A model generated the notes under the pieces. It ran no database searches. It saw only the letters and a list, made by a program, of their open reading frames with translations, and was not told the origin of the DNA. Below, piece by piece: positions 38,046-51,914 of a stretch of DNA of 64,000 nt. Positions within the stretch are counted from its first letter, which is position 1; each line of letters begins with the position of its first letter. This DNA is from Gadus chalcogrammus (Eukaryota > Chordata > Actinopteri > Gadiformes > Gadidae): contig NC_079432.1 in assembly GCF_026213295.1 (NCBI RefSeq), forward strand, positions 10,397,376-10,461,375, read 5' to 3'. The position numbers were made by a program, and so were the translations under genes.

Positions 38046-40346
38046 GTGTGTAACATATAATCTTCTATCTTCTTCTATCTCCTAATATAGAGGGCCAGGG
38101 TCCCAGAGTCCCAGACTTCATCATCCACATGCCTCAAACTGGTTTTGTTCTTCAAAAATACATGAATCAATGTTATGAACAACGTTGCTTTTGGGTTCAA
38201 CAGTCGGTTCAATGACACAACTCGACTCTAACACCTACACTCACCATGACCTTAACCCGTAAAGCTTACCATAACTGGGTTGATCGGCTAGCGTCAAACC
38301 CAATCAGATGGACTGGGTCAAGCCCGGCCCATTTGGCTCTGCAGTGAGCACCACTTGTATTAAACGTGTGATATTAGAGGAACGGTTGTCCTCGAGCGTA
38401 GGGGTGGTTGTGTTACAAACTCGCACGACATGCATGTCGATACAGGAGTGATATTTTTGTTTAATTGGTAGTACATTGCTGCAGTGCTATTTAAATAGCT
38501 TGTTGTTAACTTTTTGTCAGGTTGACTTATGAATCAGAGATTACATAATAAACTATCCAGAGCAGGTTGATGAATCAGTCATTAGGAGTTGTTTCTTTCT
38601 CTACGTGACTCCGGGCCCTCTCTGGCTCATGGCCCTCCATCCTCACACCCGTTGCCCTCTCATATGGGTTAGGCTAACTGTGATGTCATCTCTATGAGGA
38701 GTTCTGATTGGTCCGTTATGAACAGTGGCTATAACCCAAACCTCTTTTATATAGCACTATCTATTAGTGCTACATAAGTATTTAGAAAAAGTTCAAGGAA
38801 TTGTTTTAGGATTTGTTTTATGGCAAAAGGCAGAAAGGAACAAACCCAAACTTAACATTTCAAGTTTGTTTAAATACTAGCAATATACTTTCTACAAAGT
38901 GACTTAGAAACACACACTAGAAAATGATTAAAGGTCCCATTTCACGCCAACAGGTGTGAGTGTGATTAACGGCTACAAGCCGCTTTGAATATCTGTCTCT
39001 TATGACCTTTCCACCTAATTGTGTGCTGGATAAATGAGCAACGTTTGCTACAGTCCACTGGGTAGGCTGGTAGACTGATCAATTCAGACCACATCAAGGT
39101 GGACACGCCCACTTGTGATGTCATAAGAGACCGATTTTCAAAACGTGTGTTCCAGTGATATAGATAGGAGGGTGAGAGCGCACATGGATGAACTGGTGAT
39201 CATGTGATCCCTGAAAGTACATCTCTATTGCAGATGAGCTTCGAAAGTTTGAAACTCTTGTGAGTGTGTTTTTTCTTTTCCTTAGGTACTAGAAGGTGAA
39301 TACAGTAAGCGGAACAATGACCATGATGGCACATTAATTAAAGGAGCCAGGACACTGGCTATTTGCTGTGGGTGTGTAACTAGCACCACACCCCTTTGCA
39401 GACTCATCTCTCAGCTGCCATGAACCCTGTGGGCGCGTCTAACAAGCAACTAGCAACATCACACAGCCACAGAGATGACAAGAGGATCGCTCACATTCTG
39501 AAACTCCCTTTTTCGCACCATTTATCAAATCATTCTCTGACATGAGTCCGAATGCATTCAGGGTCCGAGTCCACGTCTGAGTACTGGTGTGGACAATAAA
39601 AATATAAAATAATTATAAATAAAAAATAAATAAAAAAACACATTCATGAATTAATTTTTACTCCCAAATCTAATCCTCATTTTTCTGAATTTTTCTTCCC
39701 TCCTTCCTTATTTAGAGTACGTCCGCCCTCCCTGTGAACCACCAGACCAGCCGCTGCAGGGAGCGTGGATGGACCAGGAGGGAGGTCCCATGGGTAGACA
39801 GAGCAAAGGTGGCGTGGGTGCGGGCCTTGTGTCACTGCTGCTGCGTCACGTTCTCCTGGAGCTGACGTTGGTGACGAGAGGGAGGCTGAAGTCATGCCAC
39901 TTGTTGGTTGCCTGCAACACCGTTTGCCATGGCAACCCTGGGGCAGAGGAGAAGGGGGAGGGGGGGGGTCGGAAACGCCTGGTTAGTGACATCATCGGGT
40001 TTTTTTTCTTCTCATGGGCCGGTGAAACTAGAGTTTCTCTCACACACCACAACTTAAAGTACAAGAGGGGCTTTATGTCTGAATGCACACGCACACGCAC
40101 ACGCACACACACACGCACAAGCACACACACGCACGCACGCGCACGCACGCAGAGCTCGGAAATCGAAACCACTTCCTCTTCTGGTGGGTGCAGCTCGCCT
40201 ATGAACGTGAGAAACTTAAGCCGCGTCTCCTCCAGTAATTTCATTTCTATGGACCCACTGCCGCCCCACATATCGGGCTCAAGAGACACCTACGTTAAAC
40301 GGGGTAGCCAACTTTAACCTTTAGCCAATTTCCCCGTCCTCAACCC
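38046..40346. other. Convergent intergenic region between ezr and sytl3
   Basis: No gene was recognised. It should hold the sytl3 3' UTR and possibly a last sytl3 coding exon, but I could not find a C2-domain tail in any minus frame. A short A-rich stretch (39597-39640) and CA/CG-rich sequence (40085-40150) are present. Confidence 0.5.
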
Positions 40347-40675
40347 TCAAGAGCCGGGTTCACGGAAGGGAGGGGGGTCAGTACCAGTCTTATTGGCGTC
40401 TAGCCGGGCGCCACCGAGGGGTCTGTCCGTCAGGGAGAGGTGGGTGTGGTCCCACACGTCCAGGACCAGCACGCAGTCCGCCAGCTCGGAGCGGGACAGC
40501 CCGTCAAACAGCAGCTGGGCCGAGTCGGAGCAGGCGCCGCTCCTCAGGCTGGAGCTGAGCACCTTCCTACCCCGGGACAGGGTCAGGCACCTGGACGCAC
40601 ACACACACACACACACACACATTAACACACACACACACACACACACATACACACACACATTAACACAAACGTTAA

Positions 40676-40766
<91 letters not shown>

Positions 40767-40781
40767 TAACACAAACGTTAA

Positions 40782-40814
<33 letters not shown>

Positions 40815-40896
40815 CACACACACACATTAACACAAACATTAAGACACACACACACACACACACATTAACACAAACGTTAAGACACACACACACACA

Positions 40897-40933
<37 letters not shown>

Positions 40934-43900
40934 TAACACAAACGTTAAGACACACACACACACACACACATACACACACATTAACACAAACATTAAGACA
41001 CACACACACACACATTAACGCAAACATTAAGACACACACACACACACACACACACACATTAACGCAAACATTAAGACACACACACACACATTAACACAAA
41101 CATTAAGACACACACACACACACACACATTAACACAAACATTAAGACACACACAACATACATACCCACGTACACACACACATACACATTAAAATAAACAC
41201 ACACGTACATACGAAGAAGCACATACACTCACAGATGCATATACACCCACACACACCCTCTGGGACATAAGATCAAGTCTACAAGTACCAGTAGAAAAGC
41301 ACTTTGTTACATTTGTTGTACACATACAAACTCGTAATTCATTCAGAAACACACCACAGATTACACATTCCACACCCTGCAAAAACAAAAAGACTTGGCA
41401 TTTGACGCACACACACACACACATTCACACTTACACACACACATAGACACACACTGTATTTACCCTTTGACGTCCATGTTCTGACTAGTGTTTGCTTTAA
41501 TGGGAAGGTTTTTGACACCTTTGATAAGGACAGTTAGTCGATGATAGCCTTGTGAGCCAATATCAACCCCTGTAACCAAGAATACAATACTGTTACATAC
41601 ATTATACTTAAGAGCACAGCATATAAACCGCATACTTAATCAGACATGACACAGACAATTAGTGTCATTGAAAGTTCGTATTAATTGTACATTCACTATA
41701 TTTCTTTAAGCCTGCGTCTTATTATTTTTTGGCCACTTCAACCTCTGTCTCTCCAACACATTCAAACTGGGCAGCTCAGCAATGTTGTTGTTTTAATGGT
41801 GATTGCTTCTGTGGCTGGCGTTGTGGGGGCTGTCAGGCCAGAGCAACTGACCATGTGTTTGGCAGATGGAGGAGGTCTCACACGTTGGCCCCAGCTTGAG
41901 ACTGATGTGCATCTCCGCTTTCACCTGCTCCACTGTGCCCCCTTCTGGAGCCACGGGGCGCTGCGAGTAAAGATCACAAAAAAGCGAAAGTACAAACAAT
42001 TTGTAAGTACATGGGAAGCTTGTTACTCAAATGTAACTTTTCTTTTTATACCAATAATGTCCTCCCGCTAGCTTGGCCCAAGTAGTAAAACAATCCCAGA
42101 ATTTAATTCACAGTATTTGGAGAAACTAACCCCCGTAAACTAGATTCTATCAAAGAGAAATTATCCCAGCCTCCCTCTGGCCTGAGGGAGAGGTTTGCCC
42201 TCAAGCTCTCTGCCAGAGAGCCTTCGGCCAGAGAGGCTTAAGGACCCAATAAAGAAGAATTAAGAGCGACACAGTACATGTCTGGAGGATGTGGATGGAT
42301 CAATGGGTCAAATACAGGAATTACACCAAGGAGACTTTTTCTTTTTAGACTTAATGACTTAAGGTGCTTTATTATATTACATTTTCATTCACAGTAGCTT
42401 AAGGGTAAGGCAGCACAACAACTGGTTAGGGTTTAGGCAACAAGAACTTCTTGACAACAATAAGGTTTAGGCATCAAAACTACTTGGTTAGCTTTAGGAC
42501 ACACTAATTCTTGGTATGTTTTGGGCAGCACTCGCTATATAGACTCCGGGTATGCGCTATGAGTGCATGGGCCGAGTGCGTGCAGGTAGGAAGGTAGATA
42601 GAGCAGTAAGAGCATTGGATTTATTTGATGCTGTCTGGACAAACATTACGGTAAACGCTTACCAAATAAATTGCCTACCGTGGATTTAATATGGAGTGAA
42701 TATCAAACCTTTATTTACATGAAGTCATTCAGGCAATCATTGACCATACCTGATTGACCAATCAGTGACCATAAACGACCTGGTTTTTAAATGACCAAAC
42801 CATTTGAACGGACTGGTTGGGGGGGTGTTTGGTGCGTACCTTTGAGCACAGCGGGTACCAGGCGACGGTCATCTCCTCAGAGCTCCAGGCCTCCAGGGGT
42901 ACCAGCGTCTCCCCCAGGAACACCTTCCTCTTCAGGCTGCCAGAGTGCCACACCGAGGCCCGCAGGGTGCAGGCAGACAGCAGGTGGCGCTCTATCTGAT
43001 ACTGGGGGACACCGCCACAATGGAGGGGGGGGGGGTTAATGTAGTGAAATCCTTGTGAAATCTTAAGTCTGGGGATGTAGCCCTTTTGATAATGTATTTG
43101 GTAAATGACAACATGCTAAATAAGTATGAAAATGATTCTCCTTAGGCTCTCTCCTCCGTTACCTGTAGGACTTCATTATATACCGGATCCGTGGTGTTCC
43201 TCTTGACCGACGTCTTCCTCTTACTAGCCTGAGCCTTGTGAGTCTCCAGGTAGATCTTGACGTACCTAACAGGTGCAGGCATTCGATTGGACGGTCGGTC
43301 AGCGCGCTGAGGGATCTGACCCTGTCCAATCAGGAGTGGATGCAGGATACCCAAAAACATATTTTAAACATTTGGAAAAACAACACCTCAGGACTCACGG
43401 GTTACACTTCTTCTTCTTGGCGTTGCCGTAGCTGACATTCTGGCAGCCTCTGACGGTGACCTGCAGACAGGAAGTGGTGTTGTGGTAAGCGAGTGCCAGC
43501 TCCAGCGCCCCAGTCACACTCCGGCTGCTGTCAGAGGCCCCTCCGTCCACGCTGACGATGCTGCTGGTGCTGCCCTGGCAACGGGAGACACAACAACAAC
43601 AGGAATCATCACACAGAGGAGCTTACAGCTTACAGGCTCGAAACAAGGAAATAAATAATAAATAGACGCATTTGAGTAACATAATTCCCTGCATCAATTT
43701 GATTACTTGTTATGGTGCAAGATTTGGTAGAATAATCCGTACAGTCTATGAATAATAGAAGGTGAAAAGATTGAGGACAAAAAAAGTGGGGCAAAGAGCT
43801 CGAGCCACAAGATTGATGTTTAACTTATTCTTTGTAGAGAGTGAGTGAAAGAGTGATGGAAGAGGGGGGGGCGGGGGGGGGGGGGGTATCCTGCTCACTC

Positions 43901-46900
43901 TCTTGCCGCTACAGGTCCCGGAGGCCCAGAGGGACAGGTCCGCGTCGGACCCCGGGGACAAGCCGTCCTGGTTGCCCTTACTCCAGTGCAACAGGCTGCT
44001 CATACTGTGGCCCCTGGTCAGCTGGGGACATGAGGAGAGGAGAGGAGAGGAGAGGAGGGGAGGAGAGGAGAGGAGAGGAGAGGAGAGGGGAGGGGAGGGG
44101 AGGGGAGGGGAGGAGAGGAGAGGAGAGGAGAGGAGAGGAGAGGAGGGGAGAGGAGGGGAGAGGAGGAGGAGAGGAGGAGAGGAGAGGAGAGGAGAGGAGA
44201 GGAGGGGAGGAGAGGAGAGGAGAGGAGAGGAGAGGAGAGGAGAGGGAAGAGGAGAGGAGAGGAGAGGAGAGGAGAGGGGAGGGGAGGGGAGGAGAGGAGA
44301 GGAGAGGGGAGGGGAGGGGAGGGGAGGAGAGGAGAGGAGAGGAGAGGAGAGGAGAGGAGAGGAGAGGAGAGGAGAGGAGGGAGGGAGGGAGAGGGGAGGA
44401 GAGGAGAGGAGGGGAGGAGAGGAGAGGAGAGGAGAGGAGAGGGGAGGAGAGGAGAGGGGAGGAGAGGAGAGGAGAGGAGGGGAGGAGAGGAGGAGAGGAG
44501 AGGAGAGGAGAGGAGAGGAGAGGAGAGGAGAGGAGAGGGGAGGAGAGTGTTTCTCTTTTCATTCATTTATTTGCAGTTATATGACAAATGTACGCACAAA
44601 CGCATTACATACACATGGGAAGGCGAGAATCCCAACGTAAGCACTCGCAGTCCTTCAGAAGACACAGATGAAAGGAGAGGAGAAGCAAACACATAAAAGG
44701 AGGAAAGAGAGGAGACAAAAGGATAAAAGAGGATAGAAGAGAAGAAAGAAGAGGTTAGGGGAGATGAGAAGAAAGAAGGAAAAGGAGTTGAATACAACTG
44801 AAGAGTCATAATGAAGAAGTTCACTTGAGACGGTCTATATAAAGGCCCTCTGCTTCTCCATCAGTTTGACTCTTCTAGCACTGATAAGACTGCGTTCAGC
44901 CAAACGGAAATGGCCGCCCGCAAGACAAATTAGAAAAAACATGAAAAAAAAAAGAATAATTTGTCAAGCTGAAGAAGCAGCGAGCAGAAGAGGGCGTTCA
45001 CGTCGTCAAACTATCAACAACAGTTGAGGAAAATGAATGTGTTGCCCTTCTTTCAGTCCGGGAAACAGAAGGGAGGGAAAACATGGTTGCCGAGGGAGAG
45101 CACTGCATGGAAGGAGAGCGAGACTCACGTGGAGAGATTTGATGTCGGTGTCAGACAGGCTCTTCTGCCCGGTGTAGTGGGAGGGGGACATTGGGGTGGC
45201 GTTCCCCACGGTCAGCTTGTCAGCCTGGTCGCTACGCACGTCATTCTGAGACTTGGAAATTTCTAGATTGTGAAAAATATATTATTAGGAATCAATCTAT
45301 TGTAGCACTAAAGTGGACGAAAAAGAGGAGCAGCAATGCTTTCCTCGAAATACTTATGAGTCATGACCACAGAAAGACGTCAATTAATAAATCGTGCTAA
45401 AGATAACTTCAAATTCTCGCCAACATGCAACGCAACACACTGACAGGAAAGCCGAAGTTCTTTTTATTGTAGGAATACATACATATTATCTTATTCTAGA
45501 TGTTTTTTGCCATTATTTTTTCTAAGACCTCCACGTCAGCAATAAAGTATGCTTACTTTCTCAGAACTTAATCTGTACTATCTCCTGAGGACTTTTTTTT
45601 GCTTTGAACACACAAACACCCCCCTTATATCTACAGTTTGTGGCTTTAAAAACCAGGGTTTCATTTTGATGGGTATCATGGCAAACATATCATCTGGTGC
45701 CTCGTAAAATAGTCATAGTGTGCACGCTTCGCCGCAAGAGGATATGGGCTCGAACCACAAATAAAACATACTCTTAATTTGACTGGTGAACGAAACCATC
45801 AGGTCCTCCACTGATTTGGTAAAAAATGCAGAGTGTGTGAGAGGGTCCTGAAACAAACAAAAAGTACAAAAGCTTTACTTTTCAAATTGGCAGGATGATT
45901 AAATGAAACAGGGGTGTATGAGTGCACAGTGCTTCCAAACTTACCCCAGATCTGCAGAAAAGGGGACAGTCGAGATAGGGTGGAGGAGTGGGTGGCACGA
46001 TAGATATATTACTGTAGATAAAACCAAAACAAATCTCTATTAGTCTGTGGCATGATAGCATAAAGTGTTCCCAGGCCGGCTCAGGTGTTTGAATGGTGGC
46101 GGACGGGTCTGGGTAAGCTCCCCTGGGGCCAAAGTCTACCTGTATCCTGACGAGGGAGATTCACTAGTGTCAATTTAACGAGGTAATGCTATCCAAACGT
46201 TGGCTGGTTTATGTTGACTCCTGTCACAGCTTCGCACGCTTCCAGGAAGGTAAACCTTATGTATGCTTTGTTTGATGAGAGAAAGGTAGCATACCTCAGC
46301 ATACTGTATGACTTCAGTAGCTTCTCACCAACAGTGTCATGTCTGCCTGTAAGACCAAGACGTTAAAGGTTAGACAAACAGGATGAAAACATGCATTGGG
46401 CTCCTTTGATTAACTACGTTGTATGTCTATGCTCATTTTCATTTTATTCTCAGTTCATTCAAAATGAATATTCTGGCCCCTACTCGTTCCTGAACACTAT
46501 ATGAACACATGAAATAGTAATTATGACATATAATTCAGATTAAATAGCCTTTTAACCCCTCACACATGCTTACACATGTTACAGATTAAATAGACTTTTA
46601 ACTTCTCACACTCAAACATTCAAAACCCAACCTGGCGTAAAACAACATCCCCGGACGCATCTATCATCAAACATTGAGCAATCATAAAAAATACTAGATA
46701 TACTACTTGAGATCTAGGGCGTGTGAAACATGGGAAAAAAAACTGTACAACAAACTAAAGAACACAATCCAACATAACAATCCACAACAGAGCGGTCAGT
46801 CGGCCGTGCACTCCCCCTCCAGCCCACAGGGGGCAACAATGTCCTGTACCTACCTGTGGTGATGGGAAACTTCTTAGCCCTCTCCTCCAAGAACCAGTCG

Positions 46901-49400
46901 CCGGAGCGCACCCTGATGTCCCTGTTAAGAACCCAAGAACCGCTGTGAGTGCTCGTTACGTTAATTAACGACGGCTGGTTTGGTTGGCTCGGCTCAAATT
47001 AAATGGGAGAAGATGGAGAGCACCTTGGCGGGTACAAGAGCAGTAGTTCGCCCTCTAGAGGTGTATGTTAAGACATAAACAACTAGAATTAAATAGTAAT
47101 CAGGCTGGAATAACCACCACAGCAGTGAACGCAATGAGAGCCGTGCTCAACGTGTTTCACACTTCTTTGACATTTTTTCCCCGCATTTACCATTCATCCA
47201 GTTGCCTTACTAATTACCCGGCGGGGACCTGTGTGTAGCCCATGTGAAGACGGTACGCTACCTGTAGGCGTGACAGACGGTACACCTCCACTCCGGCAGC
47301 GACGCCGTCGCCCAATGAGAAGACGCGGTCCCTCCCACGCGGCACCGGCTGCAGATGCGGTGGCTGCAGCCGCGGCACACGTCCCCCGAGTTCCAGAACT
47401 TGCCCAGGGGTCTCTGGCAGCGGGCGCACGTCCTCTCGCTGTACTGCCGGGACAGGCTCTTGGCGCCGCGGCGGCGGATCTCCTGCAGCTCCTGCTTCAT
47501 CCTCCTGCGTGGGCGGCAGAAGAAGACAATGTCTTCTTAAAAATGTGTCTTTTATACTGTATTTTATTGTGCATTTTATACTATTCATTGTGTGAGTGTT
47601 TGTGTGAGCATTGTTTTAGAGTCTGCACATTTCATTGTATGCAGTGGCACAAAAAGTGGGTATGCAGTAGGCTATATGCTGTGCAAAACTATGGTAAAAA
47701 TAAATTGAAATTATATTATATTTTTTGTATTTTCTATATTTGGCTGCTGTTGTACATTTCTGAATTATTTCTGCATTTCCTTAATGTTATGTAACATTTT
47801 AGAGGACTAACAGGCTAGAATAGGCGTCCTGTCTCATTAGATTCCATCCTAGCGCGGTGAGCGCTGAGCGAGCAGTTACTAGTAGTAGTGAGTTGTCGTC
47901 TTTGGATAAAAAGATTAAGTTCATCTTTAAAATGGAACACATGACAAAAGCTGACAAATCTGAGAAAAGATATGCCCTAGCCGCGAATGATGATTCAAGG
48001 TCTAACATTCAAGAAATGTACCCAGCAAGCCGTCTACTTAGGGGTCATGAAAAGGCTCTGGATAAATAAAAATTCCTCCTACAGGAGAACCTTGATTTGC
48101 CCAAAATCTAAAAGTTCCCCTGAGAGTTTTCCTGACGATGCCTGTGACAGTTGCCTCTGCGGAGAGATCGTTCAGCAAGCTAAAAGCTGATAAAGACATA
48201 CCTTCGTTCCAACATGAGTAATGATTGCTTAGCCGAATTAGCAGTAATTTCGATTGAAAAGTGTGGCACAAACTATTTAATTCGATGCAATAGTAGACAA
48301 ATGGACAAATGCAAAGGGAAATGCACTTGCCCATTCATCCCGTGTTACAATTTAGTCGCAATTAAGAATCACTCGAATCTTTGATAGCGACATCGTTACA
48401 TAAGCGCCATTATTGTTAACAGAGAGGGTTCTAATGGATCTTTGTTTGTAGGCTTACTTTTGCTTTTTTAGGCATTATGTTGCATTTGTTATAATGATAA
48501 TGTTAATGTTTGTAGATTTGTAACAGTTTATTATTTGTTAACATAGTTAATGCAATATATATATATATACCATATAATTATGGTAAATTATGAAAATAAT
48601 TATTGGTATTGGTGTATGGGCTTTATTATTTAAAGCCCATACACAATGTCTGGCACACAGTTTTTTTATGGGGGGGGGGGGCGGCAAAATTGTTGCGTCA
48701 TACCCCCCTGATACTTGGTATTTGCGCCCCAGATTGTATGGTTCTACTGCAATATGACAGTTAAAGTGTGCTCTGTATTCAGACAGTGGCGGCGGATGGT
48801 TTTGTATCGGAGGCTAATTGGAATAGAGGTTTCTTTCTGATTTGCTTTAATGCTAACATGGTATGGTTGCCCGTTCTGGCACCTGTTGGACTCTCTAGCC
48901 GTCTCTGAAACAAAGGATCCCCCTCTTCTGTGTACCAGGGACATTTCTGGGACATTTGAATAAATATAATTATTATGAAAATGAAATGATAATAGCCCTA
49001 ATAAATAGAGCTAATTATTCTAGGCCATATTGCTTCCATTGACCACAGGGCTTGTCAAACACTGCACGCTATTGACACACTCATGAAGGCCACCTTCTCT
49101 ACCTCTCGCAATGTGGACATGGTAGATATCATACCAAAATAGCAAATATATAAAATATACATAAAATAATGAATAAAACCCGAATAGATAATGTACGTAT
49201 GTAGATCTGTATAAAAACAGGTATGACCTCAAATGCATACAGCTAGTGAGGTCAACCTTGCCCCGGTTGATGTGTTGGGGTTGTGGGAGTGGATTAGCCT
49301 ACCTTACTCTCTCCTCTTCGATGGTGCGCAGCATTCGGTCTCTCTGGAGAACCTGCAGGATCTTCTCTCTCTCCAGGGTTTGAAGCAAGCTCAGATCCAT
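40347..49400 (-). CDS. sytl3: Synaptotagmin-like protein 3 (Slp3-type Rab27 effector), 14 exons
   Basis: Slp proteins tether Rab27-positive vesicles to the plasma membrane. Exons (minus, 5' to 3'): 49400-49303, 47504-47262, 46921-46854, 46346-46295, 46011-45945, 45847-45772, 45262-45129, 44021-43899, 43574-43399, 43265-43163, 43001-42840, 41960-41852, 41569-41464, 40590-40347; phases agree, 586 residues. It starts MDLSLLQTLEREKILQVLQR, the first Slp homology helix. Residues 59-110 form a FYVE-like zinc finger with eight cysteines in CxxC pairs (59/62, 76/79, 84/87, 107/110). SGDWFLEERAKKFP follows, the second Rab-binding helix, then a linker with SVEDLMVSF. C2A covers about 305-425 (KKKKCNPYVKIYLETHK, TTDPVYNEVL, KVFLGETLVPLE). 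C2B (about 455-575) is divergent and the end is short, stopping after GGARLDANKTG. A donor at 40384 could lead to an unseen last exon. Member identity rests on synteny with ezr. Confidence 0.9.
40597..41153 (+). repeat. Composite array: (CA)n with about 10 copies of a ttaacacaaac(g/a)ttaag cassette
   Basis: CA runs of varying length alternate with a conserved cassette of about 17 bp (ttaacacaaacgttaag, or with attaag or acgcaaac variants) at about 40661, 40765, 40827, 40864, 40933, 40980, 41016, 41058, 41090 and 41128. It fills most of the last sytl3 intron (40591-41463) and ends 7 bp from the exon 14 acceptor. Cassettes drift from cgtt forms near the exon to catt forms further away. Confidence 0.93.
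44032..44547 (+). repeat. 516-bp pure purine tract, (GGAGA)n/(GGGGA)n
   Basis: Every base from 44032 to 44547 is A or G, mostly pentameric ggaga and gggga units with occasional agg insertions. On the sytl3 sense strand it is an unbroken pyrimidine tract ending 10 nt before the exon 8 acceptor (exon starts 44021). Long mirror-symmetric polypurine tracts can form triplex DNA. Overlapping Arg/Glu/Gly open frames are artefacts. Confidence 0.97.
47857..48330 (+). mobile_element. hAT transposase C-terminal (dimerisation domain) relic
   Basis: Plus strand, in sytl3 intron 1. The reading TMPVTVASAERSFSKLKADK (about 48133-48195) is the signature of the hAT C-terminal dimerisation domain. It is followed after frame breaks by NDCLAELAVISIEKCGTNYL, matching the usual LAILSIE helix. 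Stops and frameshifts show it is dead. Upstream, 47857-48069 remains open for 70 codons in another frame without clear similarity. Its ends were not delimited. Confidence 0.8.
48612..48644. repeat. 14-bp perfect inverted repeat with 5-nt loop
   Basis: The arm gtgtatgggcttta (48612-48625), loop ttatt and arm taaagcccatacac (48631-48644) lie in AT-rich sequence of sytl3 intron 1, downstream of the hAT relic. Possibly a fragment of a palindromic MITE. Confidence 0.85.
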
Positions 49401-50074
49401 GGCCGCGTGCAACCCGGTGTCTCACAAAACACCCGCTCTCCCCACCTCTCCTGGTCCCGTTCGTTTCCGCACAGGATCGAGTCGCCCTTCAAACCCTCTC
49501 CTGCCCGCTCCGTCCACTCCCACCGCCCTCTAGGTCCCTCTCTCGGAGCAGCGCCGATCAGTCAGTGTATGGAGGGTGAAATCCTCCGCTTCAGTGGCGA
49601 GATGAGACTTTAAAATCCCTCCAGATCTGTGCTCAGAAATCCCACCAGAAGACAGAGTAGTGTGAGCTGCTGCTGGGCTGCGATAGCCCTCCCCAGGAAT
49701 TGTACTAGCAGTGTGATGATGATTATGATGATGATGATGATGGTGATAATGATGATGGTAATAATAAGGATGATGATGAAACCTGATCTGTACTTCCCCT
49801 CCCACTGCTAGGTCTTGACTTGCTTGTCTCCACCACCACTCTGCATGCTCTCCACGTGTCCCTCCTCTGCAACTCACACGACTCATCCCCCCCCCCCCCC
49901 TGACTATACGTACGTACTCCGACGGGTCTCACGCCCCCGACCCCGTAGCGTCCCTGCCCTCAGCCCACCTCCAGCCCACCACAAGCATGCACCCACCTCA
50001 CCTGCCTCACGGGAACCAGTGACGCTTCACTGAAGAAGACCCAGTCAAATAGCAACCGCTGCATTATTGATGTG

Positions 50075-50251
<177 letters not shown>

Positions 50252-51781
50252 CAGTGGAGTTGAAGGACATTCTTCTTTCCACATGGCCTTTTAATCCATC
50301 TGGGTTAAATGAGTTACCTGAAGGTCAAAACCTGCCATAATTTTTTCTCCCAGGTTTAAGATGGGATCTTGCTGCCCTGATTGGAGGAAAACCCTTTGTC
50401 TTTGGATTGTCTAGTGTCAGCCAGAGGGGGAAAGGAAGACAATAAGTGGCATTTAGGAACCCGAAAAGGAACAGCTCCTTTTAGGAGTTCAATGTTTTCC
50501 ACCTTCATGCATGGTTCCTAGCCTATTATAAGAAGCCCACAATACAACAGACCTTCCGTTTGGCATGAATCAGAACTAAGTTAAGGGTTCACAGAAAAAA
50601 AAAAAACAGCTGTAAATAGCTTTCGGAAGTGGAAACCCCAACGCCTATAATTCAGAATGATGGTTCATTGTAATACCCATGATTCATAATAGCCATCATT
50701 AGAATGGGTTGTGAGTGAACATTCAAATGTTTGGAGGAGTAGACCTTGCCGGATCACCGCATAGATTGTCTTCTGTCTGACCGGTCTAACAAAACCCAAC
50801 TGCATGACAAATCCCCTCCAGCCCCCCCCCCCCCCCCCCCCCCCCCAACATTCCCCGCAGAGCTTGTAATTCCAGTAAGAGCAGAAAAAGCCAAACGTGG
50901 TGGTCTATTGCTTTTGAGTCAACTCTAGGTGCACTAAAGCCACATCACACCGCAACCAAATTCCGTCGGGGTTTCAAATAGCGTCGGTACCCCGACGTGA
51001 AGAAACGGAACATACGCAGCAATGAATGCGTCTATGTATGTGTAATAAGTTTCGTTTCATTACATTGTCACACTAACCAAAAATGATAGCCCTGATTTTC
51101 AACATACCCTTGTGGCTGCAAGCAGGTGCTTTAAATGACTTCAGTCTTGCAGAAGAAACAGCATGGTGAACGTAGTAAAGTTAAGTTATCATTGCACTAC
51201 CAAGATCATTTTTCACAGCTGACGCATGACGAGGCTATAGAACTCAACTAAACGTGTGTCTGCAAATGAAACGTGCAGAACAGAACGCCTCTGTGCAGTA
51301 GTAGCACTGACCTCAATTCAGCTCCGCTCTCACGATGCATTCAACTGGAGGAAGTGGCATCTTTCTACAGGCCAAACCAAACTTTTTTCCTTCCTGCGTT
51401 CAGAAACTGACATGCTATTTCAATTTCACTCCCCCTCCCCCCAGCCCTGTCACATGTTGTTCATTGAGGTTGGAAATAATTGGTTGGACTTATGCCTCAA
51501 CATGTTTTATGTCCAGTATCTAAAACCATTTACAAATCCTTACAAATGCACAATGAGCATAGAATACAAGCCAAAAGGTCAGTGTACAAAAACAGCTTTA
51601 TAAAATTGCATTTTTCTTAGGATGGCTTATTTTCACAATTTTCAGACCATGAAATTGCATGACAGACAAGAGAAATGACTTTTGTAATCAAGTTTCAATT
51701 GTCAATCGTTGACACACACATGATTGCTTTGGACCAGCACGTTAACACATCACACACACCAGCGCACGGGCGCACACACGC

Positions 51782-51914
<133 letters not shown>

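Noticed and set aside
38928..39345. Second possible piggyBac MITE starting ttaaaggtcccatttcac
   Set aside because: The left end resembles common fish MITEs, but no inverted right end with TTAA was found nearby.
39677..39895. Minus-strand open frame considered as the missing last exon of sytl3
   Set aside because: Its residues do not match the Slp C-terminal pattern in any frame, and no acceptor in the right phase was convincing.
43841..44640. Open frames of 180-247 codons rich in Arg-Glu-Gly (+) or Leu-Ser-Pro (-)
   Set aside because: They are translations of the (GGAGA)n tract in a sytl3 intron. Only the 43899-44021 part is coding, on the minus strand as sytl3 exon 8.
45740..45762. Minus-strand ggttcgagccc resembling a Pol III B box (tRNA/SINE)
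   Set aside because: No A box at proper spacing, no cloverleaf and no SINE-like tail. It lies next to a sytl3 exon and is most likely chance.
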